DNA of 64,000 nt from Iris pallida. Lineage: Eukaryota; Streptophyta; Magnoliopsida; Asparagales; Iridaceae. The notes beneath the pieces are model-generated. The model worked only from the letters and a program-made list of their open reading frames with translations, was not told the origin of the DNA and did no database searches. The stretch covers positions 45,480 to 109,479 of the forward strand of contig JANAVB010016213.1 of the NCBI GenBank assembly GCA_029216955.1. Reading direction: 5' to 3'. Below, piece after piece: positions 1 to 10,521 of the stretch (within the stretch, counting starts at the first letter, position 1; the number at the start of each line of letters is the position of its first letter). Made by a program: the position numbers and the translations under genes.

Positions 1-853
1 AAGAGGAGCTAGCTGCCATCCATACCTCTTTTCGCACAGAATTCGTTTCCCTGGTGGCAGGGACAGCCAGTTCTGAGGCTACTCCTTTGGTACAGCCTGC
101 CAGACTCCCTTTGACACCGTCCTCTACAGAAATTTTAGATAAAGTGTCCCAGGATGTGGTCGACAGTTTCCACCGCCACCTGAAGAGGAGGATTGAGGCA
201 GCTGTGGAGAGGGGGACTCCCTTTTCTATGGCCCGTCAATGCGCCGGTGGCCAGATTAATATCCTTAGAACACTCCCCGGTGGAGCGGGACTGGCTGCGC
301 TTCTGGAGCCTAAGCTGTTAGAGGCTGATCGTCTTGTGGCCCAATTTCGCATATTGCTGTAATCCGATTTACCCGTGATAATAAACCAAGAGCGCAATTT
401 CCTCATGACCACGGTGGAGAAGGTGAGGCTTGCTCGGGAATCGATCAAGCCAACTATATTAAAGGACCGCCAGGATCTGACTCAGTTGTACGATCAACGG
501 AACCGTGGACTGAAGATTGTGCAGCTCGGGAAGCGGCGGCCTCTCGCGGGATAGCTGACACCCGGGAGCAAATCCTCGAGCTTCAGAGAAAGCTGGCTTT
601 CTTGGAGTCCGAGCTCGAAGCTGCTCGTGCTGAGAAAGGGATTGCCATTCAGGAGGCTGACAAATTTAGTAGGGCTTCTGCCAATCTAGAACTTGCCCTA
701 AAGAAGATGGAGAATGACTGGCAGGCATATATGTATTTAAATGATGCAGAGCAGTTGTCCCAGGAGGCCGAGCGCCGAGCGAAACAGAGGCTTGAGCGGG
801 GGGCTGCCTTGGTGAGAAATCGCCTCTTGGAGTTGTGTAATGCCGAACTATAG
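1..853 (+). pseudogene. Antisense accessory gene of element A, C-terminal part
   Basis: The gene runs off the left edge and lies on the strand opposite to element A gag-pol. The first frame carries a ~70-residue segment (DVVDSFHRHLKRRIEAAVER and onward) and hits a stop at about 360. A second frame at 602-853 encodes an Ala/Glu/Lys/Leu-rich, probably coiled-coil helix and ends at a TAG just before 854. The same order, segment then coiled coil then stop then AATAAA, is seen in element E (36.45-37.21 kb) and element D (42.87-43.61 kb), so I treat the pieces as one broken gene. The stretch 362-600 still reads in pieces, with at least one stop and one frameshift. In D the upstream part resembles a plant mobile domain; here that part is outside the window. 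Function is unknown. It is not gag or pol, and it converges on the pol 3' end. Confidence 0.6.
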
Positions 854-939
854 TCGGCTTTTCCTTCTTTCATTTCTGTTTTCTTTTTTTCTTTGAGAGA
901 GACGTAGTCCCAAAACATGTAATACTTTTTCGTCTTTCA

Positions 940-945
940 AATAAA
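940..945 (+). terminator. Polyadenylation signal of the A antisense gene
   Basis: AATAAA lies about 87 bases after the stop of the antisense gene, after a T-rich stretch. The equivalent AATAAAGAAT occurs after the antisense genes of E (37288) and D (43627), which supports a shared 3' end signal. The sequence is seen directly; its use is inferred. Confidence 0.55.
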
Positions 946-1037
946 GAGTATTTTCTATTCTACCCTCCATTTGTATTGCTTGTTGTGCCTGTGGTATTAT
1001 GGTAATGTTTGCCATGCATAGGGGACTTGTTTGTGGA

Positions 1038-1945
1038 CCTGTTACCCCTGGCATACCTTGGTTTTAGGTATGGGTAACAAGTTTGACTGGGGATACTTAG
1101 AACAGTTCCATGGTCATGTTGTCGTGGGCGTTCCAAGTATCATGAGATAGAATGCCATAGAGCAGCAGGGCTCCCGGGGCATGATGAGGAATAGTGGGCC
1201 TGTACTAAGGGACTTAGCAAAGAACATTTGTGGGCCTATTACCCTTGGCGTACCCTGACTTAGGATACGGATAATAGGATGGAGAGGAACCAACACACTT
1301 ACTCAGAGGTAATGAGGACATGGCAAGTATGAGGGTTTTATCGTGGAGTCTTCCTACTCAGAGGTAATGAGGACATGGCAGGAGTGAACTCAACGGAGGA
1401 TATTTGTGGTCAACAGAGGACATTTGTAGGCCTATTACCCTTGGTGTACCCTGGTTCAGGGTACGGGTAACAAGACGAGAGAGGACCGACATACTTACTC
1501 AGAGTTAATGAGGACATGGTAAGTACGGAGGTTTTACTGTGGAGTCTTCCTACTCAGAGGTAATGAGGATATGGCAGGAGCGGACTCGGCAGAGAATATT
1601 TGTGGACCTATTATCCTTGGTGTACTCCAGTTGTAGGTACAGATAATAAGTCGAAAGCGAATCATCATACTTACTCAGAGATAATGAGGACATGGCAAGT
1701 ATGAAGGTTTCTTCGACGGAGCCTTCCCATTCAGAAGTAATGAGGACATGACAGGAGTGGGCTCAATGAAGGAGGGTACATAGAACGACTCAGAGGTAAT
1801 GAGGACATGGAAGTTCTATGTAAAGGGGTGATTTGTTTTTGGCGGAAGTGAAACGACTCAGAGGTAATGAGGACATGGCCGTTTTGGAAATTTGTGGATC
1901 GGTTACCCTTTTTGTGCACTGGGAGTGCGGGTAGTGGATCATGAG
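1038..1945. repeat. Palindrome family P in element A (five copies)
   Basis: Five palindromes follow a TTTGTGGACCT-like lead. Copy 1: GTTACC (1041) pairs with GGTAAC (1073), and inside it CATACC (1052) with GGTATG (1067). Copy 2: CCTATTACCC (1235) with GGATAATAGG (1269, wobble allowed). Copy 3: TTACCC near 1435 with GGGTAA, inner GTACCCTG (1446) with CAGGGTAC (1457). Copy 4: 1607-1650. Copy 5: weak, 1905-1937. The outer arm is roughly constant while the inner arm changes and stays complementary. Element E has three more copies. Confidence 0.7.
1092..1890. repeat. Constant-loop hairpin array in element A
   Basis: At least seven copies of the loop core CAGAGGTAATGAGGACATG sit between short arms that differ between copies but pair with each other. 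Clear cases: TACTTAC (1492) with GTAAGTA (1519); TCATACTT (1665) with AAGTATGA (1697); TACATAGAAC (1777) with GTTCTATGTA (1813); AAACG (1851) with CGTTT (1880); TTCCT (1351, 1547) with AGGAG (1380, 1576). A related hairpin without the core pairs GATACTT (1092) with AAGTATC (1135). Loops are 20-26 nt. The same core in the same setting occurs in E and D. Confidence 0.8.
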
Positions 1946-2020
1946 GGAGGATCTCTTCCAGGAAGAAAGTTCAGAGGTATGATCATACATGACTTACTAT
2001 CTGACAGAGTGACCGAAATG

Positions 2021-2340
2021 TGAGTTCAGAGGCACCAGCGGGTACATGACTCGATAATTTTAGAATTTGGAGGTGTGAGTTCAGCGGCACCAGCGGGTAC
2101 ATGACTCGATAATCTGGAATATTGTAGATGTGAGTTCAGCGGCACCAGTGGGTACATGACTCGATAATCTGGAATATTATGGATGTGAGTTCAGTGGCAC
2201 CTGCGGGTACATGACTCGATAATCTGGAATGTTGTGGATGTGAGTTCAGCGGTACCAGCGGGTACATAACTCGATAATCTAGAATATTGTAGATGTGAGT
2301 TCAGCGACACCAGCGGGTACATGACTTGATAATCTGGAAT
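2021..2340. repeat. 55-bp tandem repeat, six copies
   Basis: TGAGTTCAG starts at 2021, 2076, 2131, 2186, 2241 and 2296, an exact 55-bp period. Each unit has GAGT pairing with ACTC around a loop such as TCAGCGGCACCAGCGGGTAC followed by ATG. The loop resembles the core of the neighbouring constant-loop hairpins (CAGMGG...ACATG). The array abuts the stop codon of element A pol at 2348. Confidence 0.85.
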
Positions 2341-2347
2341 GTGTCGT

Positions 2348-3520
2348 TCAGACATAATATTTCTTCAGGAACTTGCCGTTGACAAGCAACATGAGCAAGT
2401 CTCCATTTTGTTTTGCGAGGCGGTAAGCACCGTTGGAGAATACAGCCTCGATGATAAATGGGCCTGCCCATTTTGGCTGGAACTTGCCATTGGTCTTGTG
2501 AGTCATGACCATCGGCCTCTGGACTGCCAGAACGAGATCGCCCACCTGGAATGTTCTGATTTTAACCTTCTTGTTGAAGGCTCCAGAGATGCGCGCTTGG
2601 TATAGCTCGATTCTTTGCTGAGCTAGGAGGCGCTTTTCATCTAAGGCCTCTAATTCTTATAGCCGGCGTCGGTAGTTATCATCCGTCGCCAATTGATAAG
2701 TGAGGGCGACACGGAGCGAGGGTATTTGAGTATCCAATGGGAGAGCTGTCTCACTCCCGTACACCAGGGAGAATGGTGTGTTCCCTGTGGCTGTCTGAAC
2801 TGTGGTACGGTACGCCCATAAGCATTCACCAAGCTTCTCGTTCCAGTCGTGTTTGTTGGACGATACGAACTTCTTGAGTAACTTGATGATGGTTTTGTTG
2901 AATGCTTCTGCCAACCCATTCACTGCTGGATTGTATGGCATTGAAGCAATATTCTAGATGCGGTGCTTGTCGCAGAACCGATAGAAGGCGTGGCTTGTAA
3001 ACTGCGAACCATTATCGTGGATGATCCTTCGGGGCAATCCAAAGCGATAGATGACGTAGTGCTTAAGGAAGCTAATCACGTTTGAAGTCTTTACTTCTGC
3101 AAGCGGGATAGCTTCTGCCCATTTGGAGAAGTAATCTGTGATTGCGAGTATGAAGCGATGTCCTCGGGAGAAAGGTGGAGTGATTGGACCAATGATATCC
3201 ATCCTCCATGCTTCGAATGGCCAGGATGCCACTATCGGATGTAGAAATTTGGATGGTTGGTGGATGAAGTCCGCGTGGACTTGGCAGGCTTTGCACTTTC
3301 TCGCATAGTCTATCGCATCTGCCACCATCGTGGGCCAATAGTAGCCCATTCGGCGAAGACGGTCTTGTAATTTAGGGCCAGGCTGATGGGCCCCACAGAC
3401 ACCGTCATGAGCTTCTCGTACGGCTTCTTTGGCTTCTGCGTTTGACAGACACCGAAGCAATAATCTATTATAGGATCGGCGATACAGCATTTTCGTCTCT
3501 GTATCGTAGAAGAATCTGAG
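2348..3520 (-). pseudogene. Integrase of element A
   Basis: Integrase joins retrotransposon cDNA to target DNA. From the N-terminal side it shows an H2C2 zinc finger (EAHDGVCGAH ... ARKCKACQ), the core Asp in WRMDIIGP, the second core Asp in IIHDNGSQF and the Glu in NGLAEAFN. A C-terminal part follows (FQVGDLVLAVQRP, then KWAGPFIIEAVFSNGAYRL) and ends KFLKKYYV-stop at 2348. The frame is continuous with the RNase H region upstream. It is broken only by a TAG at 2954-2956 and a TAA at 2657-2659, each sitting where the sister copies in this window have a Gln codon. The product would be non-functional as it stands. It is the last domain of pol, the gypsy order. Confidence 0.9.
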
Positions 3521-3699
3521 AGAACGCCTTCTGATGGAAGTTGCTTCCTTTGGGTTCTCGGGCAGGATGTTGTAGACGACGAAGTCAATGAATGGTTGTC
3601 TCCAATCTGGGACATCGTCGATCGTCTGGGCGACATAACTTGCCACGAATTGAACGTTGTTTTTGGGGCAGACCAGTTCGTGGCCTATCATATCTACCG

Positions 3700-4135
3700 A
3701 TTGATGAGTATGATTTGGCACTGCTAGAGAAGCGGCCAGGCCTACTAAGGCATCGGCTTCGATGTTTCGGAGTCTGGGAACATGCTCGATGAAGAACCCC
3801 TCGAACAATGAGATGATGTCGATCGCTATTTGGTGATAGGGGATCATGTCTTCGTGGCGGACTTCATATGAGCCCCGGATCTGATTGACGATTAACTGAA
3901 AATCACCGTATGCTTCAAGATATTCTACCCACAGCTCTCTTGCCAGTTGGAGGCCAATGACCAAAGCGTTGTACTCGGCCACATTATTAGAGTAGGGTTC
4001 TGTGAGAGAGTAAGCACGATTGATCACCAATCCGAAAGGAGAAACCAGTACCACCCTGACTCCGACGACGATGTTGCCCTTGGGTCCAGTTCTCGAAGCA
4101 CCATCGAAGAACATTCGCCATATATCATCGTGAGA
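3700..4135 (-). pseudogene. Second (archaeal-type) RNase H of element A
   Basis: This domain degrades the RNA strand of RNA/DNA hybrids during reverse transcription. Four acidic positions fit an RNase H active site: Asp in MFFDGASRTG, Glu in NNVAEYNAL, Asp in AYGDFQLIVNQ and Asp in NIEADALVGLA. They lie at about residues 275, 318, 342 and 392 of the frame running 4927 to 2954. It follows a first RNase H that lacks the usual Asp. An extra RNase H between the native one and integrase is established for the plant Tat lineage of Ty3/gypsy elements, and it is my main reason for assigning A, D and E to that lineage. The open frame is intact here. Confidence 0.85.
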
Positions 4136-5649
4136 GGTTGCATGCGAGTTGGCGACCTCATCTGGGATTTCTTCATATATTCTGGACGACTCTGAGCCCG
4201 GGTGGGCTGCCAAAAAGTTCGCCAGGGCTTGACCTTTGACAGCCTTTTGCGGGACGAAGATCATATGATAAGGGGACATCAATATTACCCATGTAGCGAG
4301 GCGAGAGCAGAGTGCCCCTGGTTTAGTCATGAGGACCCTGAGAGGGTTGACTCGTGAGATCATATGTATTGTTTGTCCGGTAACATAGTGCCATGTCTTC
4401 TGAATGGCGAACACCAGAGCAAGGCATGCCTTCTCTACAGTGGTGTATCGGTGCTCTGGCATAATCATCATTCGACTGAGGTAATATATGGCTTGCTCAT
4501 GGCCTGCATCATTGTTTTGTGCCAGCAGAGCCCCGAAGGAATGTTCTATTGCTCGTACGTAGAGCAGAAATGGTTTTCCAGCAACCGGGGCCACCAGGAC
4601 TGGAGGGTTCGACAAATATTCTTTGATATTGTCGAAGGCCCGCTGACATTCTTCGTCCCATACAAATGAGACGTCTTTCTTCATAAGATGGGTAAATGGT
4701 CGACATCGCCCAGAGAGGTTAGAAATGAACCTCCTGATGTAAGCTAGCCTCCCTTGAAGGCCTCTGAGTTCGTGGAGATTTCTCGGGGGACCCATCTCCA
4801 TAATTGCCTTCGTCTTCTCTGGATCTACATGAATTCCCTGGGCAGTAATAATAAAACCCAGGAATTTTTTGCTGGATACGCCCAAGAAGGATTTTATGGG
4901 ATTTATCTTCAGATTGTGCGCTCGCATCAGGTCGAATACCGTCCTCAGATCCTACAAATGGTCTCCCTTACAGCGACTCTTGATGGCGATGTCGTCAACA
5001 TAGCACTCTACCGTCTTGCGTAAGTGTTCTCTGAAGATGATGCTCAGGCTCTTTGGTATGTGGTGTCGACATTCTTCAAACCAAAAGACATGACTGTGTA
5101 ACAGTATGTGCCAATCGGTGTTCGGAATGATGTATGCTTTTCGTCGTCAGGAGACATCTTGAATTGGTTGTACCCCGAGAAGCCATCTATGAATGACATA
5201 CTTTCGAAGCCGCAGGTGTTGTCAATCATGACGTCTGTGATAGGGAGGAGGAATTCGTCTTTGGGGCATGCCTCGTTCAGATTGCTGAAGTCGATGCAGA
5301 TTCGAACCTTCCCATTCTTCTTGAGGACGGGTACTATGTTGGTGACCCAGTCAGGATGTTGCTCCTCACGAATGAAGCCTCTGGCTATCAGTTTGTTGAC
5401 TTTGGCTTCGATCGTAACCATGATGCCCGGGCAGAAGAGTCGTTGTTGTTGCTTGGCTGGCTTTGCATCCGACCGAATATTGAGTTTATGAAGAGCAATA
5501 TCGTAATTTAATCCCGGCATGTCTTCATAGCTCCAGGCGAACACATCAATATATTCTTTGACCAGTTCCAGCAGCGATTCTCGCTCTTTGTCTGTTAGGC
5601 TTTTACTGACGAAGATCAGTTTTGGAGAAGATTCGCTGTCGAGATCCAC
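4136..5649 (-). pseudogene. Reverse transcriptase and native RNase H of element A
   Basis: The RT fingers and palm are at 5044-5649: KNGKVRICIDFSNLN, then MSFIDGFSGYNQFKM and YCYTVMSFGLKN. The catalytic YVDD is encoded at 4991-5002. A frameshift near 5046 separates the two, and a TAG lies about 30 bases after YVDD. The thumb (KSFLGVSSKKFLGF, LRGLQGRLAYIRRFISN) and the first RNase H (VSFVWDEECQRAF, FLLYVRAIEHSFGALLAQ, YTTVEKACLALVFAIQ) then run in one frame down to about 4140. The Asp expected in the first RNase H motif is missing (VRAIEHS), as is usual in Tat elements, where the second RNase H is thought to take over. The frameshift and stops make this copy inactive. Confidence 0.88.
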
Positions 5650-6363
5650 TTGTGTGACCTAATCTTTAGTAGGAGGTTCTCTCTGTTCGAGCCGCTTTTC
5701 CTATTGAGTATCCAGCTGTTGGGCCCACGGCTCTAACTCGAGGATTTCAGGGATGTCTTCATCTTCTTCATACGCATCGGCGAATGCCATGTTGACTGAC
5801 AGGACTTGTCTGAATATGTCTCTGATGCTGGTATCCGAGTCAGAAGTTGGTGACCCGGTTGAATGTGACTGCCAATCACATTCTTCATCTGAACTCTCAG
5901 GGGTCGTCGTGGGTGTAACATACCCTAATCCACATCGAGTTTTGCTATAGTAGTCCCGTGGTTTGCCAGCCGGGACTGTTGGCTTCAAAGGTAAACGTCG
6001 TCCAGTACCGTAGTTCAACCCTGGCGTCGTCTCCAGATCATACCCCTGTTTCTGCATGAGATATTTGGATTGGGGGCTATAAAGATACAGAGGCAGTCTC
6101 CCGACGTCTAATCCAAGGTCGACTTCTTCTATGGTGAAGGGATGCGGATCGTCCATCCGGCCGAAGATGATTGGATGGTCCCCTCCCTCGATTATACGGT
6201 AAGCGTCTTCCACTGGAGTAAGCTGGATTGCGGTGTACACATTTGTCACCTGTATGTGTAGGTGAGTGCCTATACCGTGTTCCATAGCATACATAGTACA
6301 AAGCTTATTGAACTCGAGGTAGTTCAAAGATAGCCCTTTATTGATGAAGTAAGGTATCTTTTC
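5650..6363 (-). pseudogene. Linker with G-patch-like motif between PR and RT, element A
   Basis: An open frame (5701-6327) lies between the protease and RT. It contains SLNYLEFNKL, an acidic-free middle, and then QGYDLETTPGLNYGTGRRLP followed about 20 residues later by CGLGYVTP. The Gly-rich spacing (GY...GLNYG.G...GLGY) resembles a G-patch, an RNA-binding motif also known next to some retroviral proteases. That name is my inference. The tail is rich in Ser/Asp/Glu (TPESSDEECDW). E (56.4-57.0 kb) and D (47.5-47.7 kb) have matching sequence. A stop at 5701-5703 sits where D and E keep Trp (TQWELRF), and a frameshift near 6365 joins it to the repeat region upstream. Confidence 0.55.
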
Positions 6364-6880
6364 TAGGGGATTACATTATCTGCGGAGAGAACATCAGTGT
6401 GGGTAGCCACATACTTGGCTAGCTCCGGTTCCTCTTCGGCTACCCCCTGTACAAATGAAGACTGAGAGGACGACCTGGGAAGCTTGATCGTCAAGGGTTC
6501 AGCTGGTGGGGCAGAGCGTGGAGTTGTTAGCAGACTAGCGACCCCCAACTTGGTACTCGATGCTGGTCGGGGAGTGATTGGTTCGCTAGAAGTTCCAGAC
6601 CTTGCATCGGGGTGAAGACTCTTCTTGGGAAGGCGTATCGTCATTGACTTGTTGGAGGGATTGAGCCTCTCCGTTTGTGGCTGGCCGACTCTCGGCAGCT
6701 TGATTATCAGTGGTTGCGTTGAGGGTCTTGGCACTTGGCCAGACCTTGGCAGCCAGATTATCATTTGCTCTTCTTGTACCGAGAGGCTGATTGCGTCCTT
6801 ACGCAGAGTGGCGGTAAGGGATACAGACTTGCCAGGTTTGCGAGCTTGGAGGTGGATCGCCAGAGGTTCTTCTGATCCTG
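6363..6880 (-). pseudogene. Linker of short LxIKLP-type repeats, element A
   Basis: Read on the minus strand, six short units follow one another: PLAIHLQARK, DAISLSVQEE, QMIIWLPRSG, QPLIIKLPRVG, KSMTIRLPKKS and EPLTIKLPRSS. They are separated by Ser/Pro/Thr-rich spacers. D has six units (PLxIKVKGR type) and E three at the same place, directly after the protease. Each unit looks like a single beta strand with a basic end. I know of no named domain that fits and propose none. The coding frame is shifted relative to the protease frame, with the break between 6926 and about 6880. Confidence 0.55.
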
Positions 6881-6925
6881 TGGCTGTCTCGGTCTATCTC
6901 CTTCATCAAGGTGCCTCTTCGACTT

Positions 6926-7624
6926 TTAGTATAGGCATGAGTCTGAGTAGTAGGATTCGACCCCTTTGAAGGGATCGATGTCGGTAAATTCCGTCCTCAC
7001 GAAGCCGTATTTGTCGATATATTTGAAGCATTGGTGCAGCGTGGAAGGCACGATCATATAATCGTGTATCCATGGGCGTCCTAAGAGGATGTTGTAAGAA
7101 GTATCTGCATCTATGACGTAGCAGGTGACTTCTGATTGGAGATCGCCAATCTGACACTTCAGACGAATCTTTCCAATTGGGTAGCTCCTGCCCGAATTGA
7201 AACAGCTGATGGCGGTGCTTGTAGGCGTCAGGCGATGCATTGGGATGCGGAGATGATGTAACAGACCCTTCGGGATAATGCTTATGGAAGAGCCAGGATC
7301 AATGTGCATCCGATCCACCTTTACGTCGCCGATGTATCCAGTGTAGTATAACGGGCGATCGTGGAGGTTGGTTTTGATGAGCATGTCCTGCGGAGTAAAA
7401 ACAATGTTGGGCATCGCTCCCGTGCGGGCGCTGTCTTGGAGATCTGCAGGCGGGTTCTCTCCCGTGAGGTTGACCTGGGCCAGGTATGCGTCGGCTTTTT
7501 GGAGTGCATCGCGCAAAGCCGCACGAACATCCTTTGAGAGTCTCAGAAGCTCGTATAATGACAACTTGGCTGGTGTGTTGGCCAATTGTGCCAAGATATC
7601 GAAGTTGTAGGGCTTCTCCAGCCC
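6926..7624 (-). pseudogene. Aspartic protease of element A
   Basis: This is a retropepsin-like protease that would cut the Gag-Pol precursor. Its start region YNFDILAQLANTPAKLSLYE is conserved in D and E. The catalytic motif is MHIDPGSSISIIP, then FNSGRSYPIGKI, IGDLQSEVTCYVIDA and the flap/C-terminal YNILLGRPWIHD. The catalytic triplet is Asp-Pro-Gly rather than the usual Asp-Thr/Ser-Gly; D also has DPG and E has DLG. The CPxC pair seen before the protease in D and E is absent here. The frame is intact from 7624 to a stop at 6926-6928, and is separated from the gag tail only by a TAG at 7625-7627. Confidence 0.85.
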
Positions 7625-9307
7625 CTACGGTACATCTTTTCGGAGGGATTTGTCAAAGCGAGTCTCCTTCGGCCTAGGCTTGTCGGTCGTCGGAGGCTGA
7701 GCCGGTCCTGGAGCGTCAGTTATAGCGGGCTGATGATCTTCAGTCGAGTTGTCAGCCACAGGTTGGGATTGGGCCCCAGACCGAGTGACGACGGCTGTAG
7801 CTTCTTCAATATCTGCCGAGATTGTGCGGCAGGACCTAACTTTTCTACTCTTCTTTTTGTAGATGGAAGATGGTGTGGGCTGAGTCACTTCTGATATCAA
7901 GTCTGGATGGACCCACATGACCTCCCCACGTGATGTGGTGAGAGGCACTAGGCCAACAGCCTGATCTCGGGGAGGTGGAAGATTAGCAATCTCCATTATC
8001 GCCAGAGGGATGGGGACCACACTGTCTTGGGTTTCCGTTGAAGGAAAGCTGCCAAATTGTACTGACACCATATTGGCTGCCACAGTTACCTCTTCAAAAT
8101 CGATGGCCAGAGCGTTCGAATCGATGAGATTTTGGATGTACCGTTTTAGTTGGTCGTGTGTGGCATGGTGGACGTAGCATAGTAATGGCAGTACTTTGGG
8201 TTCTCCATGTCTGCCGGCCGAGGTTTCCGTCTTGGTGGAGGAAGCTGAATTCTGTCTCCTTGTATGAGCATATCCAAGATGGGCTTGACGTGACCGTCTT
8301 CAAAGGAGTAAGTGATTTGCGGCCATTGTTTGTCTGCCGACTTTGGCTCAGGTTTCTGTGCTGTGTCGGCCACCATAGCCTGCTTACCCCTGCTATCCCG
8401 ATTGTTGGAGGGGCTACCCCCATTGTCATTGTTGGTATTAGGGCGCTTGTATTTGTTCTCTCCGTCCGAATGTGCAGTCTCAATTGGCGAGCCTTCTTCA
8501 ATCGTTCTTCGGAGCTCGTGGCACTGATGATGAACGTCTTCCAGTCCTTGAATTGACTTTTGCCCATCCAGAGACTGATTGTTGGGAGCAATCTCTTTTG
8601 ACAAATTTCAATCAAAGAGGAATCCGGATTTCCAGATGGCAGCTTCATCGCGGTTTGGCGAAACCGCTCGATATAGTTCCTTGTCAGCTCTTTCTCCCTT
8701 TGGACGACGTCCATGAGGGTGGATATCGTGATGTCCTACCCTACTTCGTAGACTCTCTCCAAGAACATGTGCTTGAAGCTGGCGAAGGAGTGGATGCAGT
8801 TGTCTGGCAGGTTGCGGTACCAGTCAAAGGCGACCCCTTCCAATGCCCCGATAAATAATCGTATGAGAATGGCATCGTCATGGGGCAGATGGTCGGTGGT
8901 GACCTCGAAGTAAGTGATGTACCGACTTGCTGAGGTCTTGCCATCATAAGGATTGATATTGAACGGCTTATATCTTGGTGGAAATGGAACAGCCCTCCAG
9001 GCAGCAGGGTATGGTTGCCGTATCCTGAGGTCTTGAGAGTTTTCTCGAGCGTGAAACATGGCTCGGATCTCCTGGATCTCTCTTCTTGCTTTTCGGACCT
9101 CATCCACGGCGGTGGGGGCCGTTGCTTCAGGAGGATTGTTGCCCGGGTTCGGTACCGTCGAATTCGAGTCCGCATTGACTGCAGGACCCGTGCTTGTTTA
9201 GTCAGGCGTCCCTCCTTGCAGAGGTGGAAGGGCCGTTCAAGCAATATGGCTTCGAGAGTGTCGATGTGTTGACGATCACTGGAACCACCTTGGTTGCTAT
9301 CTGTCAT
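7625..9307 (-). pseudogene. Gag capsid/nucleocapsid region of element A
   Basis: Gag forms the virus-like particle and binds the RNA. The capsid-type gag domain reads RYKPFNINPYDGKTSASRYI, then FIGALEGVAFDWYRNLPDN and SFKHMFLERVYEVG. It passes one TAG at 8736-8738 and continues QREKELTRNYIERFRQTAMK in the same frame. After a frameshift near 8510 it reaches a Lys/Arg/Asn-rich stretch and NPKYCHYY, the start of a degenerate zinc-knuckle-like site (fuller in D: YC-x-YH...HPTKAC). Another frameshift near 8165 leads into YIQNLIDSNALAIDFEEV and the gag tail MVSVQFGSFPS ... GEVMWVHPDLISEV. The last part is conserved in D and E. Confidence 0.8.
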
Positions 9308-10355
9308 GAATACCGCCTTTACATGAGAAGAGATGGACGGAGCGGTGGAGGAAGCGCCCTCCGAATCATATCCCTGTAGTGAGAAGTCATCGGGGTATGT
9401 GGGTATGTTCTCTTCTGGTTCAGACTCAGAAGGAACAGTACCCCCAGTCTCTGAGTTTGCCTCGTCTTAGAAATTATAGACGTCCTCGGGGACGTCGGTG
9501 TTTGCTGCATCTGATGGGAGAGTTGTCTCCTCCGGCTCGTCTTCTTGGAACATCGGATTATCGTAGAGGTTCGGAGGAGTGCTACACCCAGTCCCAGCAA
9601 CCCCATGTTGTGGACGACGAATCTCCCACTGTAGCAGATTTTGTCTTAGAACGAGTACCTTAGAAAACTCCGGTGGTGGGCACCCGCTTAGATGACAGTC
9701 TTTTAGTCAAAGTGGTTGAAATCTTCAGGCTGGGAACATTTGTCTTCTTTCCTCTCCCATCGGCGGGGACTTTCTGAGCAGAGTTGCAGAAGACGACGGG
9801 AAGTGCCTCGTCTTCTGAAGACGGTTGTTGCAGTCTTTGAAAGACAGACTGTCGGTCTTCTCGTACCGTCGCGTTATTGCAGCAGCAGTTGATGATGACT
9901 TGGGTGCAGTGACTTCCGTGGAAGGACTCTTTGCACCCCGATGCATCTTCTCTTTCCTTGCGTTTGTGGAGGATGGCCTCACGCAAGTCAGATGGGTCTG
10001 GATCGTCCATGTTCGCTTCCTGGATTTTGGAAGACTTTTACGAACCTCTCTGTCCGTTTGTCGCGGGGGCTGGACTCGAGCGATTCTGTACAACTTCCCA
10101 TCTGAGGCCCGTATAACGGTATATGGGACGCTCGGATGGTCAAAGACCGGATCAGCGGACCGAGCTTGCCAGGCTCGCGCTGCCCTAGACTTCTTCGCTC
10201 TAGTACGTAAAGGCACATAGTAGGAAGAGTCTAGATGATGCTGGAGAGAGTCAGACATATCTTCTTGGGAGCATAAGAGATCAGGACCAAAAGATTGGCT
10301 GTCGAAGACAGAGCCACGCGGGGTAGGCGTTATGCGGCTATCATCAACAATCTTC

Positions 10356-10521
10356 ATGCGGCTGGCAGACAGCCGTATAGGCGTTCTTCATGCGGCTGGG
10401 TGTCTCAGCCGTATGAGTTTTCTTCATGCGGCTAGATGATCTGGCCGCATAGACTTTCTTTATGCGGCTGGCAGATTCACCCGCATGAGCCTCCTGCATG
10501 TGGTTGGCAGATTTGGCCACA
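10356..10521. repeat. Five palindromes inside the gag frame of element A
   Basis: Arms pair as follows: ATGCGGCT (10356) with AGCCGTAT (10371); ATGCGGCT (10390) with AGCCGTAT (10407); ATGCGGC (10426) with GCCGCAT (10444); ATGCGG (10462) with CCGCAT (10481); TGTGG (10499) with CCACA (10517). The last shows a compensatory change. The arm is the same GCCGCAT word that fills the LTR of this element. Confidence 0.75.

Noticed and set aside
1300..2340. CRISPR-like array
   Set aside because: The repeats are palindromic hairpins with changing arms, spacers are not unique inserts, there are no cas genes, and the sequence is clearly a plant retrotransposon.
8158..8556. Plus-strand ORFs opposite gag and pol
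   Set aside because: Shadows of the decayed minus-strand gag-pol frames; no conserved counterpart in D or E.
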